Shown one piece after another: positions 1 to 6,242 of a stretch of 8,370 nucleotides of DNA. The position numbers and the translations under genes were made by a program. The notes under the pieces were generated by a model. It was given only the letters and a program-made list of their open reading frames with translations. It was not told where the DNA came from and ran no database searches. The stretch is from Flammeovirgaceae bacterium UBA976 (GTDB taxonomy: Bacteria > Bacteroidota > Bacteroidia > Cytophagales > Cyclobacteriaceae): contig DBBU01000031.1 of NCBI GenBank assembly GCA_002292365.1, forward strand, positions 1 to 8,370, read 5' to 3'. Every line of letters starts with the position of its first letter. The first letter of the stretch is position 1.

Positions 1-1886
1 ATATCTTTAAAATTCTCAAAATCATAAATAGGAGGTTCAAGATCGATTTCCTCCCAAGTAGGGCGAGACTGAACCATAGGTTTCCTGGTAGTTGAATATT
101 CAATATTTGGAGATGTGGGGGTGTCGAACGGTGGTAAGTCACATGTAATACAATTCAGTCCATTTTGATCAAAAATCCATTTATTACCATTAAGATTGGA
201 GGTATTGTAACCGTTCGGATATAAAGTGTTTCGCAGGATTTTACCTAAATCAGCATCCATTTTGAAGGGCAGTCCAAAGGGGATATATAGCGTGATTTCT
301 GCTTCTTGAAAACGGTATGGAGTCCTGTTTAAATTGATATCTCGTGCAAAAATGATTTCATTTCCCTCTTGAACAATAGCATAGGAAACATCTGCCGCAT
401 TATTTTCAGCATTTTCTAAAGTATTTCCCCTTGACATTATACGTGAGATGGCTTTAAAATCACTTTTATCATGGCCTGCTAAGTATAAATGAACTCGATC
501 ATTTATTTGACCCCCTTGAGCTAAGGTTAAGGTAAATAGGGAATCTGTTGGCTCAAAGTTCTGTGTTATTTGGACATAATTTTCTGTTATAAAATCTTTT
601 ATAGTTGCCGGAGTCAAAAAAGATAATCCAGCAATCCCCAATATCCACAACGTTAAAAGAGTGGCTCCGAGATAGCGATTGAGTAGGGAACGCTTGGTGA
701 TAATGGTCAATCCCAATAATACAATGGCAAGCATTGGGATCATAAAGACTAGTAGTAAAGTGACAGCGGTTAAGGCATTGATCGAGGATGCAAAGAGTTC
801 CAATGGGAAAAAACTTGAAATCATGACATCGGACCAACTTAGGTTAATTCCCAGTGCGATGAGGAAAATAATTAGCAATACAAAAGATAAGCCTAAACCT
901 ATGAGAATAAAGCCAATCCCTAAGGCAATTCTCAAGACCTCACCTAAAAAAGCCAATAATGGGCCTAATATTTTTGCTAAGGTTTCCAATACAACCGCCA
1001 AAAGCTTAAAGGGGATCATGATGACTTTTATGAAGGGGTTTTCGTCTCCTTCGACTACTTTGAGTTTATTTTTAAAATTAGTTTCTATATTGCTCAAAGT
1101 GATAGGTTCACCTTCCATTTTCATTTTTTCCGTAATAGAAACGGCTTCTGGCGTAATGATCCACAGGACAAGATAGAAGATGATACCGGATCCACCTAAT
1201 AATATGCTGAGCAACAACAATAATCGAATGACTACTCTATCGATACCAAAATAGGCAGAGATTCCAGAGGCTACACCTACTATTACTCGGTCTTCTTTAT
1301 TTCTATACAGTTTTTTTACTTGGGTCTCTTCTATGAGTGAAGCTCCCGGTAATGCGATCCATAAAAGGATGTAGGTGATTAAGGTAGCGGTAGAGAGGCC
1401 AATAAATAAAGCATTGAAAAACAATCCTAAGATCAATAACCGAACCCATAAGGGATCTATTTTAAAATAATAGGCAAATCCACTAGCGACACCTCCAATG
1501 AGTTGATTCTTGGTATTCCGCCTGAGTTTCCTTTTTTTGCCATTTGTATAAGCTTGATCCTTGGGCACTCCCCCTTCCTTGTCTGAAAGATCATCACTTG
1601 AAGGATTATTGTCTGTATCCAATGAAGCTTCGAAATCAGTCACGGTACCCATGGTTGTAATCAAAGATTTTACATCTGATAATAAAATCACTTCACTCTC
1701 TGTGGAACGTTTATCCAGAAAGATTTCTGAAATACGACTTTCGATGTCCTCAATGATGTCCTTGTGATCGTCAAAAGTAGAAAAATAGGCATTAATCGAT
1801 TTTAGATATTCTTCAAGCAGATGATATCCTGATTCCTCTATATGAAAAAGAGTCCCTGCTATATTGATGCTGATATTTTTTTTCAT
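1..1886 (-). CDS. PspC-domain membrane protein with two tandem PspC domains (3' end beyond window)
   Basis: The frame is open from the ATG at 1886 to the window edge (628 residues, no stop), so the C-terminus is missing. Residues 1–80 form an N-terminal domain (MKKNISINIAGTLFHIEE start) that often precedes PspC in Bacteroidota. A polar linker (81–120) follows, then PspC domain 1 (about 122–180, with GGVASGFAYYF and a membrane segment ending LLWIALPG) and PspC domain 2 (about 192–248, GVASGISAYFGID, ending LWIITPEA). Further membrane segments lie near 318–346, 372–397 and 405–425. The region from about 450 to 600 is soluble and contains a CxxC pair (C579, C582). The ATG overlaps the padR stop as ATGA, so the genes are translationally coupled. 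PspC proteins are envelope-stress membrane proteins, in some bacteria regulators of the phage-shock response. Here a sensor or membrane-protective role under PadR control is inferred. The family is certain; the molecular role is not. Confidence 0.9.
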   Translation of the reverse strand, partial: MKKNISINIAGTLFHIEESGYHLLEEYLKSINAYFSTFDDHKDIIEDIESRISEIFLDKRSTESEVILLSDVKSLITTMGTVTDFEASLDTDNNPSSDDLSDKEGGVPKDQAYTNGKKRKLRRNTKNQLIGGVASGFAYYFKIDPLWVRLLILGLFFNALFIGLSTATLITYILLWIALPGASLIEETQVKKLYRNKEDRVIVGVASGISAYFGIDRVVIRLLLLLSILLGGSGIIFYLVLWIITPEAVSITEKMKMEGEPITLSNIETNFKNKLKVVEGDENPFIKVIMIPFKLLAVVLETLAKILGPLLAFLGEVLRIALGIGFILIGLGLSFVLLIIFLIALGINLSWSDVMISSFFPLELFASSINALTAVTLLLVFMIPMLAIVLLGLTIITKRSLLNRYLGATLLTLWILGIAGLSFLTPATIKDFITENYVQITQNFEPTDSLFTLTLAQGGQINDRVHLYLAGHDKSDFKAISRIMSRGNTLENAENNAADVSYAIVQEGNEIIFARDINLNRTPYRFQEAEITLYIPFGLPFKMDADLGKILRNTLYPNGYNTSNLNGNKWIFDQNGLNCITCDLPPFDTPTSPNIEYSTTRKPMVQSRPTWEEIDLEPPIYDFENFKD

Positions 1887-2230
1887 TTTTTCACTTTTGT
1901 TGATACTACAGAGATGATTTTTTCGGTTGATAGGGATAATTCAACCCAAGTTGATTTTAGGGCTATTAAAAAAGCACTGCCCTGCTTGGTAATCACATAA
2001 TATTTGCGTGGAGGACCTGCTTTTGACTCCACCCATTTATAACTCACTAACTCAGCCTTTCTAAGTCGGGTTAATAAGGGGTACAAGGTACCTTCAACGA
2101 CCATTATTTTGGCGGTCGTGAGCTCTTCGAGTAGGTCTGTGGCATAGACTTCTCCTCTTGAGATGATATGAAGTATGCAGAACTCGAGAATCCCTTTCCG
2201 CATTTGTACTTGTGTGTTTTCTATATTCAT
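1883..2230 (-). CDS. PadR-family transcriptional repressor
   Basis: This 115-residue protein has the usual length of a small PadR regulator. The winged-helix DNA-binding domain covers about residues 8–88. It has the family patterns QMRKGILEFCILHII (helix 1), the recognition region GTLYPLLTRLRKAELV (47–62) and the wing GPPRKYYVITKQG (72–84). A short C-terminal helix (about 88–110) would serve dimerisation. PadR proteins are dimeric repressors that respond to ligands or stress. The stop overlaps the start of the PspC gene by 4 nt, so repressor and membrane protein form one transcript. Such PadR–PspC pairs recur in Bacteroidota and Firmicutes. A perfect 10-bp inverted repeat lies 30–61 nt upstream of its start, which suggests autoregulation (inference). 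The start at 2230 fits the family N-terminus. No Shine-Dalgarno sequence is visible. Confidence 0.93.
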   Translation of the reverse strand: MNIENTQVQMRKGILEFCILHIISRGEVYATDLLEELTTAKIMVVEGTLYPLLTRLRKAELVSYKWVESKAGPPRKYYVITKQGSAFLIALKSTWVELSLSTEKIISVVSTKVKK

Positions 2231-2260
2231 TAGAGCTTGTTATAATTATTTGTAAGTTAT

Positions 2261-2291
2261 GCATAGTACTAGGTATAAAAAAGTACTATGC
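2261..2291. promoter_or_regulatory. Perfect 10-bp inverted repeat upstream of padR, probable operator
   Basis: The arms GCATAGTACT (2261–2270) and AGTACTATGC (2282–2291) are exact reverse complements, separated by 11 nt. Each arm also holds the small palindrome AGTACT, and the two copies are 18 bp apart. It sits just upstream of the padR start and overlaps the candidate promoter. Dyads of this kind are normal targets of dimeric winged-helix repressors. PadR itself is the obvious binder, by inference from position. As RNA the hairpin lacks a T-tract and is AT-rich, so a terminator is less likely. Confidence 0.6.
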
Positions 2292-2309
2292 GATAAATAT
2301 CAGTAACAA
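2278..2309 (-). promoter_or_regulatory. Candidate promoter of the padR–pspC operon
   Basis: Read on the minus strand, TACTTTTT (2285–2278) matches 7 of 8 positions of the Bacteroidota -7 element TAnnTTTG. A TTG (2309–2307) lies 21 nt upstream, within the spacing seen in this phylum. The -7 element falls inside the inverted repeat, so a bound repressor would block it. AT-rich DNA gives such matches by chance, so this is tentative. Confidence 0.33.
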
Positions 2310-2598
2310 TCATTCATTGATCTCAAAAAGAGGCATTCTGTACCTAATTAATCGAGTATCAAACGGTTTTACCTATAAATAAAGGGAATACAGTTAATTG
2401 AATTGAATGAGATATAATGGAGTTTAAAGATGGCCAATTTGCCAGGGACTGGAGCTGAGCAATTTTTAATTATCAATGTGCAGATAAGAGATGTGCATTT
2501 ATAACGGCTACCTGGGTGAATTACTGTAGAATTATGAAATATTTTCCCTGCACATTTTCTCATCAATTTCCGAGATATCCTAAGAAGAAGACCAATGA

Positions 2599-3693
2599 TT
2601 ATTGGACTTTTCTCAGCGTTATCTCGTAGAGGTAGGGATGCCATTTTGCTGTGACGAAGAGCCTGTTTTGATAGCTGGCAATACCGTTGAGCACATAGTC
2701 TATGCCTCGGTATTTTGATCGATCAATCAAGCCCATCAAATCAATGACTCCTTTTACGCGACCCGTTAGCAAATCTATAATTATGATTTCATCAGATGCT
2801 GTAGTATATACATTGGCATAAAGGTCGTTACCTATTACTTCCAATTCATTTAAAAAATTTAATTTACCTGTTTGATCGTAGATCTGAAGTCGATCTATCT
2901 GAGAAAAATCTTTCGGGTTAAGTAAATAAATATTTTCTGATCCATCGCTCATTACTAGGGTATCCCCCCAGGTAGCTAAACCCCAGCCTTCTCCAGAGTA
3001 ATTAAATGTTCTTGTACGATTAAGGTCTTTGTCGTAAGTAAAAGCGATATGAGATTCCCAAGTGATTTGAAAAATCGTTTCTTTCCAAGAAGTGGCTCCT
3101 TCACCAAAATATTTATTTTCGATATTAGCCATTTGTATGACCTCCCCTGAAACTAAATCATATTTTCCTATGGTTGAGGATCCCCTATGTCCCGTGCTTT
3201 CATATAAATATTCATTTTCAAAAAAGAGTCCTTGGGTATATGATTTTTCATTGTGCGGATATGTATTGACCAACTCGTAAGTATATCGCGACGGATTGAG
3301 ATTAGAGGCAAATGTTATTTTTGGATATATTTTTTCTTTTTTATCCTTAAAATAAGCAGTAAGAGAAATTTGAGGATTGCCAGTACGAAACCGCTCGGGC
3401 TGCCATTCAAAATGATTTCCTGTGAAGGTTTTCGGCTTTCCATCACCTTCCAATAGAATAGAGTCTATAAGGTGATCTTTTTTATGCTCTAGGGTAAATA
3501 AAACAAGGGTACCCAAGGGGAAAGTACTTCCCAATTTAGGTGTAATTAGATTAATTTCTTTTTTTATTCTGGGTGAATTTCTCCTTTTAACCGTCTTTGT
3601 TTCCTTTGGCATACAATTTGTAATTAGGTGTAGCAAAGAAATAAGAATAATAAGATTTTTTAAAGAAAATTTTCTGATGTCTACCCTTGTCAT
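2599..3693 (-). CDS. Glutaminyl-peptide cyclotransferase (plant/bacterial beta-propeller type), lipoprotein
   Basis: The enzyme converts N-terminal glutamine of peptides or proteins to pyroglutamate with release of ammonia. Residues about 135–364 match the glutamine cyclotransferase family, a five-bladed propeller as in papaya and Zymomonas enzymes. The motifs appear in order: YTQGL (152–156), LYESTG (163–168), FGEGAT (196–201), SGEGWGLA (233–240), MSDGS (248–252), LNELE (281–285), ANVYTT (293–298), VLNGIA (334–339) and TAKWHPYLYEI (348–358). The hydrophobic N-terminus ends in LITNC, so C27 is the likely lipidation site. Asn before the Cys is unusual for a lipobox. Residues about 28–130 are an extra beta-rich region, probably an Ig-like domain, not part of the core enzyme. 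The protein should sit in the periplasm or on the outer membrane and act on exported proteins. The gene lies 56 nt downstream of the antiporter and may share its transcript. A 7-of-8 match to TAnnTTTG (3711–3704) could instead give its own promoter. Enzyme family is sure; substrates are unknown. Confidence 0.92.
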   Translation of the reverse strand: MTRVDIRKFSLKNLIILISLLHLITNCMPKETKTVKRRNSPRIKKEINLITPKLGSTFPLGTLVLFTLEHKKDHLIDSILLEGDGKPKTFTGNHFEWQPERFRTGNPQISLTAYFKDKKEKIYPKITFASNLNPSRYTYELVNTYPHNEKSYTQGLFFENEYLYESTGHRGSSTIGKYDLVSGEVIQMANIENKYFGEGATSWKETIFQITWESHIAFTYDKDLNRTRTFNYSGEGWGLATWGDTLVMSDGSENIYLLNPKDFSQIDRLQIYDQTGKLNFLNELEVIGNDLYANVYTTASDEIIIIDLLTGRVKGVIDLMGLIDRSKYRGIDYVLNGIASYQNRLFVTAKWHPYLYEITLRKVQ

Positions 3694-3749
3694 ACCAAGA
3701 ATGCAAATATGATTTTGATTGATTTGCCCTTATGATTCTAAAGTCAAAA

Positions 3750-5003
3750 TCAATTTTTATTGTTAGATACCAAACTTTTTATCAGTACAGGTAATGTTAA
3801 CCCTTGGTAAATGATGGTCCAAACCACAACCACATAAGTCATGGTGATAATGACATCCTTGCCACTGAATTCAGGAAGTGTTAAAGATAAAGCAATAGGA
3901 ATACCTCCTCTTAGCGTCCCCCATGACATGATTGAAATCGTATGTGGCTCAAAATTTTTCTTGACTGATAATATTTTGATGGGTATAAAAACACTCATCC
4001 ATCGGCCAAGTAAGACGAGATTGACTGCAAAAAAACCTGCAGCAAAATAATCAAATCGTAAAGGAATGACCAGCATTTCAAGGCCGATAAGCACAAAAAG
4101 CATGGTAGCAAAAGAGTCTTGAATCAGATTCCAAAATTTAAAAACATAATCGCCTGCGATTCCGGTTACCTCTGTTGAGCGTCCTTCATTACCTATGACC
4201 AAACCGATGATCACTGCGGCCTGCTTTGAGGAAACATGCATTAAGTCTGCCATGGTAGTCCCAAAAAGAACAATAGTGATTGTTATAAGTATTTCCACAT
4301 GAAATTCATCGTTGTCGACATATTTTAATAAGCGATACCCAATGTATCCCATAATTAAACCGATAAATATGCCTCCTCCAACATCTGCTAGAAAGACATA
4401 AACAACTTCAAAAAAACCAAGTTGATGATCTGCTTGTCCTCCAGCTAAGTCGAGCAAGGTCAGGGCTAAAACAACTGCTATGCCATCATTAAAAAGGGAC
4501 TCACCTTCAATTTTCATTTCAACGTTCTTTGAGATTTTAAAACGACGAATGTATTCGGTGATAGCAATGGGGTCGGTTGGAGAGATCAACGCACCAAAGA
4601 CCAGGCAATATAGATAACTCAAGTCTATGCCGATCCAACCCAGCATAAAATAGACTGAGGTTCCAATGACTGCCGTAGAAATAAGAACACCGACAGTTGC
4701 CAAAACAAGAACTGCCTTTTTATACTTGGCAAGCTTCTTAATTTCTATATTTAATGCACTCGAAAAAAGGAGAAAGCTTAATACGATCTGGTAAATAATA
4801 TCACCATATTTATATTCTTCGATATGAATGGCATCAATTTTTAATGACGGAATCAGATATCCCGCACTAAGTAAACATAAAGAAAGAAAGAGTGCCATGA
4901 TCATTGAACCAATGGTTGAAGGCAATTTCAAGACGTATATATTCAAGAATATAAAAAGGCCAGCAAGAAAAATAAACAAGGCGATAATATCAAATACGTT
5001 CAT
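3750..5003 (-). CDS. Na+/H+ antiporter, CPA1 family (NhaP/NHE-like)
   Basis: This 417-residue inner-membrane protein is nearly all hydrophobic helices, about 12 segments, which is the normal size for a bacterial CPA1 exchanger without a cytoplasmic tail domain. The ion-path motifs are intact: GALISPTDPIAI (137–148), GESLFNDGIAVVL (167–179) with the Asn172–Asp173 pair expected to bind the ion, and WGTLRGGIPIALSL (361–374) with Arg365. Such proteins exchange internal Na+ (or Li+ or K+) for external H+ and control pH and salt. Ion choice cannot be read from sequence. The start at 5003 gives a first helix directly at the N-terminus. No Shine-Dalgarno sequence is visible. It is divergent from the lipoprotein gene at 5403 and followed closely by the cyclotransferase gene. 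A palindrome and a direct repeat lie upstream and may control it. Confidence 0.93.
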   Translation of the reverse strand: MNVFDIIALFIFLAGLFIFLNIYVLKLPSTIGSMIMALFLSLCLLSAGYLIPSLKIDAIHIEEYKYGDIIYQIVLSFLLFSSALNIEIKKLAKYKKAVLVLATVGVLISTAVIGTSVYFMLGWIGIDLSYLYCLVFGALISPTDPIAITEYIRRFKISKNVEMKIEGESLFNDGIAVVLALTLLDLAGGQADHQLGFFEVVYVFLADVGGGIFIGLIMGYIGYRLLKYVDNDEFHVEILITITIVLFGTTMADLMHVSSKQAAVIIGLVIGNEGRSTEVTGIAGDYVFKFWNLIQDSFATMLFVLIGLEMLVIPLRFDYFAAGFFAVNLVLLGRWMSVFIPIKILSVKKNFEPHTISIMSWGTLRGGIPIALSLTLPEFSGKDVIITMTYVVVVWTIIYQGLTLPVLIKSLVSNNKN

Positions 5004-5074
5004 TTTAACAGGATTAGAATCAGAAAGATTTTACTTTTTGGACTTCAGTATTCATGGTCATTGTACTACAAATA

Positions 5075-5092
5075 TTATGATTTTAATCATAA
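5075..5092. promoter_or_regulatory. Palindrome upstream of the antiporter gene, possible operator
   Basis: TTATGATT (5075–5082) and AATCATAA (5085–5092) are exact reverse complements with a 2-nt centre, 72 nt upstream of the antiporter ATG. On the minus strand it abuts TAATATTTG (5077–5069), a -7-like element with one extra spacer base. This is the position a repressor of the antiporter would use. The regulator is unknown, and AT-rich palindromes can arise by chance. Confidence 0.35.
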
Positions 5093-5106
5093 AATGAGCC
5101 TAATTA

Positions 5107-5138
5107 GCTTTGAAATATAGTCTAGATGGCTTTGAAAT
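5107..5138. repeat. Direct repeat GCTTTGAAAT x2, 22-bp period
   Basis: Exact 10-bp copies lie at 5107–5116 and 5129–5138, spaced two helical turns apart, about 105–135 nt upstream of the antiporter start. Same-face repeats at this distance resemble sites for a dimeric activator or response regulator. No factor can be named. Confidence 0.4.
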
Positions 5139-5338
5139 GAATATTTTAGTGATTTTTTTTTACTTTAATGAACTAAATAAAGCAAAATAGCGCAATATTT
5201 TAATCATTTCTGTATTCTTTTGACTGGTTTTATCCTCAATAAGGATACTTAAAATGTCGTTCATACAGAGGCGAGATTAATGTAAAGGGATCAGTCTCAA
5301 TCAACATCAGACAAAACAATTATTTCTAGTAAAGATAA

Positions 5339-5366
5339 TTTGTTCATTCTTGGAGGCCTATTTTTG
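5339..5366 (+). promoter_or_regulatory. Bacteroidota-type promoter of the small lipoprotein gene
   Basis: TATTTTTG (5359–5366) matches the -7 consensus TAnnTTTG perfectly. TTTG (5339–5342) lies 16 nt upstream as the -33 element, at or slightly below the short end of the usual spacing. Transcription would start around 5370–5373, leaving a leader of about 30 nt before the ATG at 5403. The -7 box is flanked by a 5-bp inverted repeat GCCTA/TAGGC (5356–5371). Confidence 0.6.
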
Positions 5367-5371
5367 TAGGC

Positions 5372-5389
5372 GATAAAAGTGCTTTTATC
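5372..5389. promoter_or_regulatory. Perfect palindrome at the predicted transcription start
   Basis: GATAAAAG (5372–5379), TG, CTTTTATC (5382–5389): exact 8-bp arms with a 2-nt centre, 13 nt before the lipoprotein ATG. It begins where transcription is predicted to start. It could be a repressor operator, or a hairpin at the very 5' end of the mRNA that affects stability or translation. A terminator is unlikely because there is no GC-rich stem with a following T-run. Confidence 0.45.
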
Positions 5390-5402
5390 ATGAAGTCAAC
5401 TG

Positions 5403-5807
5403 ATGATGAAATTATCAAGGTGGAGTTGTTTGTTTTTATGGATATTTCTATTGGGCTGTGCTTCCACATCAGGAAATGAGATAGATCTCTTGTACCAAGA
5501 GATTATGGATGTCCATGATGAGGTCATGCCCAAAATGGGTAAGATTCGTAATTTAGAAAAGCAATTCAGATCAGCTGCATTGACTTCTCCTAACGCTACA
5601 GAATTAATGAGGCAAGCGGACGCACTTGCAAGTGCAAATGAAGCTATGATGAATTGGATGCTAAATTTCAATAACGATTTTCAAGGACTTGATGAAGAAA
5701 AAAAGGAATATCTCTTGGGTCAGAAAGAGCAGGTATACCAAGTCAAAGAGTTAATGAATTCAAGTATTTTGTGTAGTGAGGAGTTAATAGGTAGCGCATT
5801 TGACTAG
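5403..5807 (+). CDS. Small helical periplasmic lipoprotein, Met-rich (function unknown)
   Basis: This 134-residue protein is the only plus-strand gene. The signal peptide is clear: MMKLSRW, a hydrophobic core, then lipobox LLGC with C19 as lipidation site. The mature part (20–134) is charged and probably all helical. It opens with YQEIMDVHDEVMPKM (31–45) and later has EAMMNWM (80–86). Similar small Bacteroidota lipoproteins, sometimes mislabelled 'viral A-type inclusion protein', carry the same HDEVMPKM motif, as far as I recall. Two ATGs start the frame (5403, 5406); the upstream ATG at 5390 is in another frame and stops early. It has its own promoter and a palindrome in its leader. Its 3' end overlaps the cytochrome c gene by 24 nt tail to tail. 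The Met/His spacing and Sco neighbour hint at metal handling, but this is a guess. Confidence 0.85.
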   Translation: MMKLSRWSCLFLWIFLLGCASTSGNEIDLLYQEIMDVHDEVMPKMGKIRNLEKQFRSAALTSPNATELMRQADALASANEAMMNWMLNFNNDFQGLDEEKKEYLLGQKEQVYQVKELMNSSILCSEELIGSAFD

Positions 5808-6242
5808 CAATGTCTCCACTTGACTGACCGAAACAAACCCGCTTTGATTACCCCAACTATTACCGATATACGTAAGAATTTCAGCTATTTCTAAATTACT
5901 TAAATCAGCTTGAGCGGGCATTGCAATATTCTGATTTGAAGCTTTTCGAATGGATTTTGTGCCATATTTTATAAGACAAGCCGCTGGGTTCATGTCATCC
6001 ATCAAAGCGGCAGATTCGATCAGTGCTGGATATAATTTCCTAAACCCTTCTCCCGAATTTTGATGGCAATGGGTACAGTTTGTAGTGTATAGAATTTTGC
6101 CTTGTATGAGATACTGCGTATACTTCATTTTGGAAGCTTCATCTAGGTTTTTGGGAAACTGGCTCTCCGCGGGTTTTTGATAGGAATTACAACTCAGTAC
6201 TAAAAAAAGGGATAAAAAGAGGAATAAATAATTATTGCTCAT
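5784..6242 (-). CDS. Class I c-type cytochrome, lipoprotein
   Basis: This 152-residue single-heme electron carrier is anchored on the periplasmic side. Signal peptide and lipobox end at VLSC, giving C18 as lipidation site. The heme-binding motif is CTHCH (56–60), with His60 as one axial ligand. Met108 in IAMPAQ is the expected second ligand, followed by the C-terminal helix LSNLEIAEILTYIGNSWGN (114–132). Two further Cys (89, 149) are not part of the motif and could form a disulfide. I chose the ATG at 6242. A longer frame from 6308 adds 22 residues with no signal-peptide character and buries the real one. From 6242 it overlaps the Sco gene by 11 nt, indicating translational coupling. It probably passes electrons to or from the terminal oxidase that Sco helps assemble (inference from context). 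Confidence 0.93.
   Translation of the reverse strand: MSNNYLFLFLSLFLVLSCNSYQKPAESQFPKNLDEASKMKYTQYLIQGKILYTTNCTHCHQNSGEGFRKLYPALIESAALMDDMNPAACLIKYGTKSIRKASNQNIAMPAQADLSNLEIAEILTYIGNSWGNQSGFVSVSQVETLLVKCATY

Larger units (their letters stand above)
2231..2598. other. Intergenic spacer between padR and the cyclotransferase gene
   Basis: This is a 368-nt non-coding stretch. The padR-proximal part (2261–2309) holds the inverted repeat and candidate promoter. The rest has no convincing gene on either strand. There is no strong terminator after the cyclotransferase stop, only a weak CCAAT/ATTGG stem (2592–2605) overlapping that stop. The 7-mer ATGTGCA occurs at 2476–2482 and 2491–2497 and inverted at 2549–2555, which may be chance. 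Confidence 0.5.
5004..5402. other. Divergent intergenic regulatory region
   Basis: This 399-nt AT-rich region lies between the antiporter (minus) and the small lipoprotein (plus) and has no convincing gene. From left to right it holds a perfect palindrome (5075–5092), a 10-bp direct repeat with 22-bp period (5107–5138), a small stem TATCCT/AGGATA (5231–5247), a good plus-strand promoter (5339–5366) and another perfect palindrome at its predicted start point (5372–5389). The middle (about 5140–5330) shows nothing else I can name. A small RNA there cannot be excluded. Confidence 0.6.

Noticed and set aside
679..1176. 165-codon plus-strand frame
   Set aside because: It lies wholly opposite the PspC gene, whose frame is open throughout with clear domains. 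The product is low-complexity Lys/Ser/Ile-rich sequence.
2369..2644. 91-codon minus-strand frame overlapping the cyclotransferase 3' end
   Set aside because: It starts inside the real gene in another frame, has no recognisable domain or signal peptide, and its composition looks like translated non-coding DNA.
3718..3754. Inverted repeat ATTGATTT/AAATCAAT after the antiporter stop as a terminator
   Set aside because: The arms are AT-only apart from one pair, the loop is 21 nt, and no T-run follows, so stable termination is unlikely.
5220..5276. TTGACT...GATACT promoter-like pair followed by an ATG
   Set aside because: The frame encodes only 8 residues, and the E. coli-type consensus is not the usual one in this phylum.
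5396..5671. 91-codon minus-strand frame opposite the lipoprotein
   Set aside because: It is the mirror of a gene with signal peptide, lipobox and promoter on the plus strand. The minus frame has no supporting feature.
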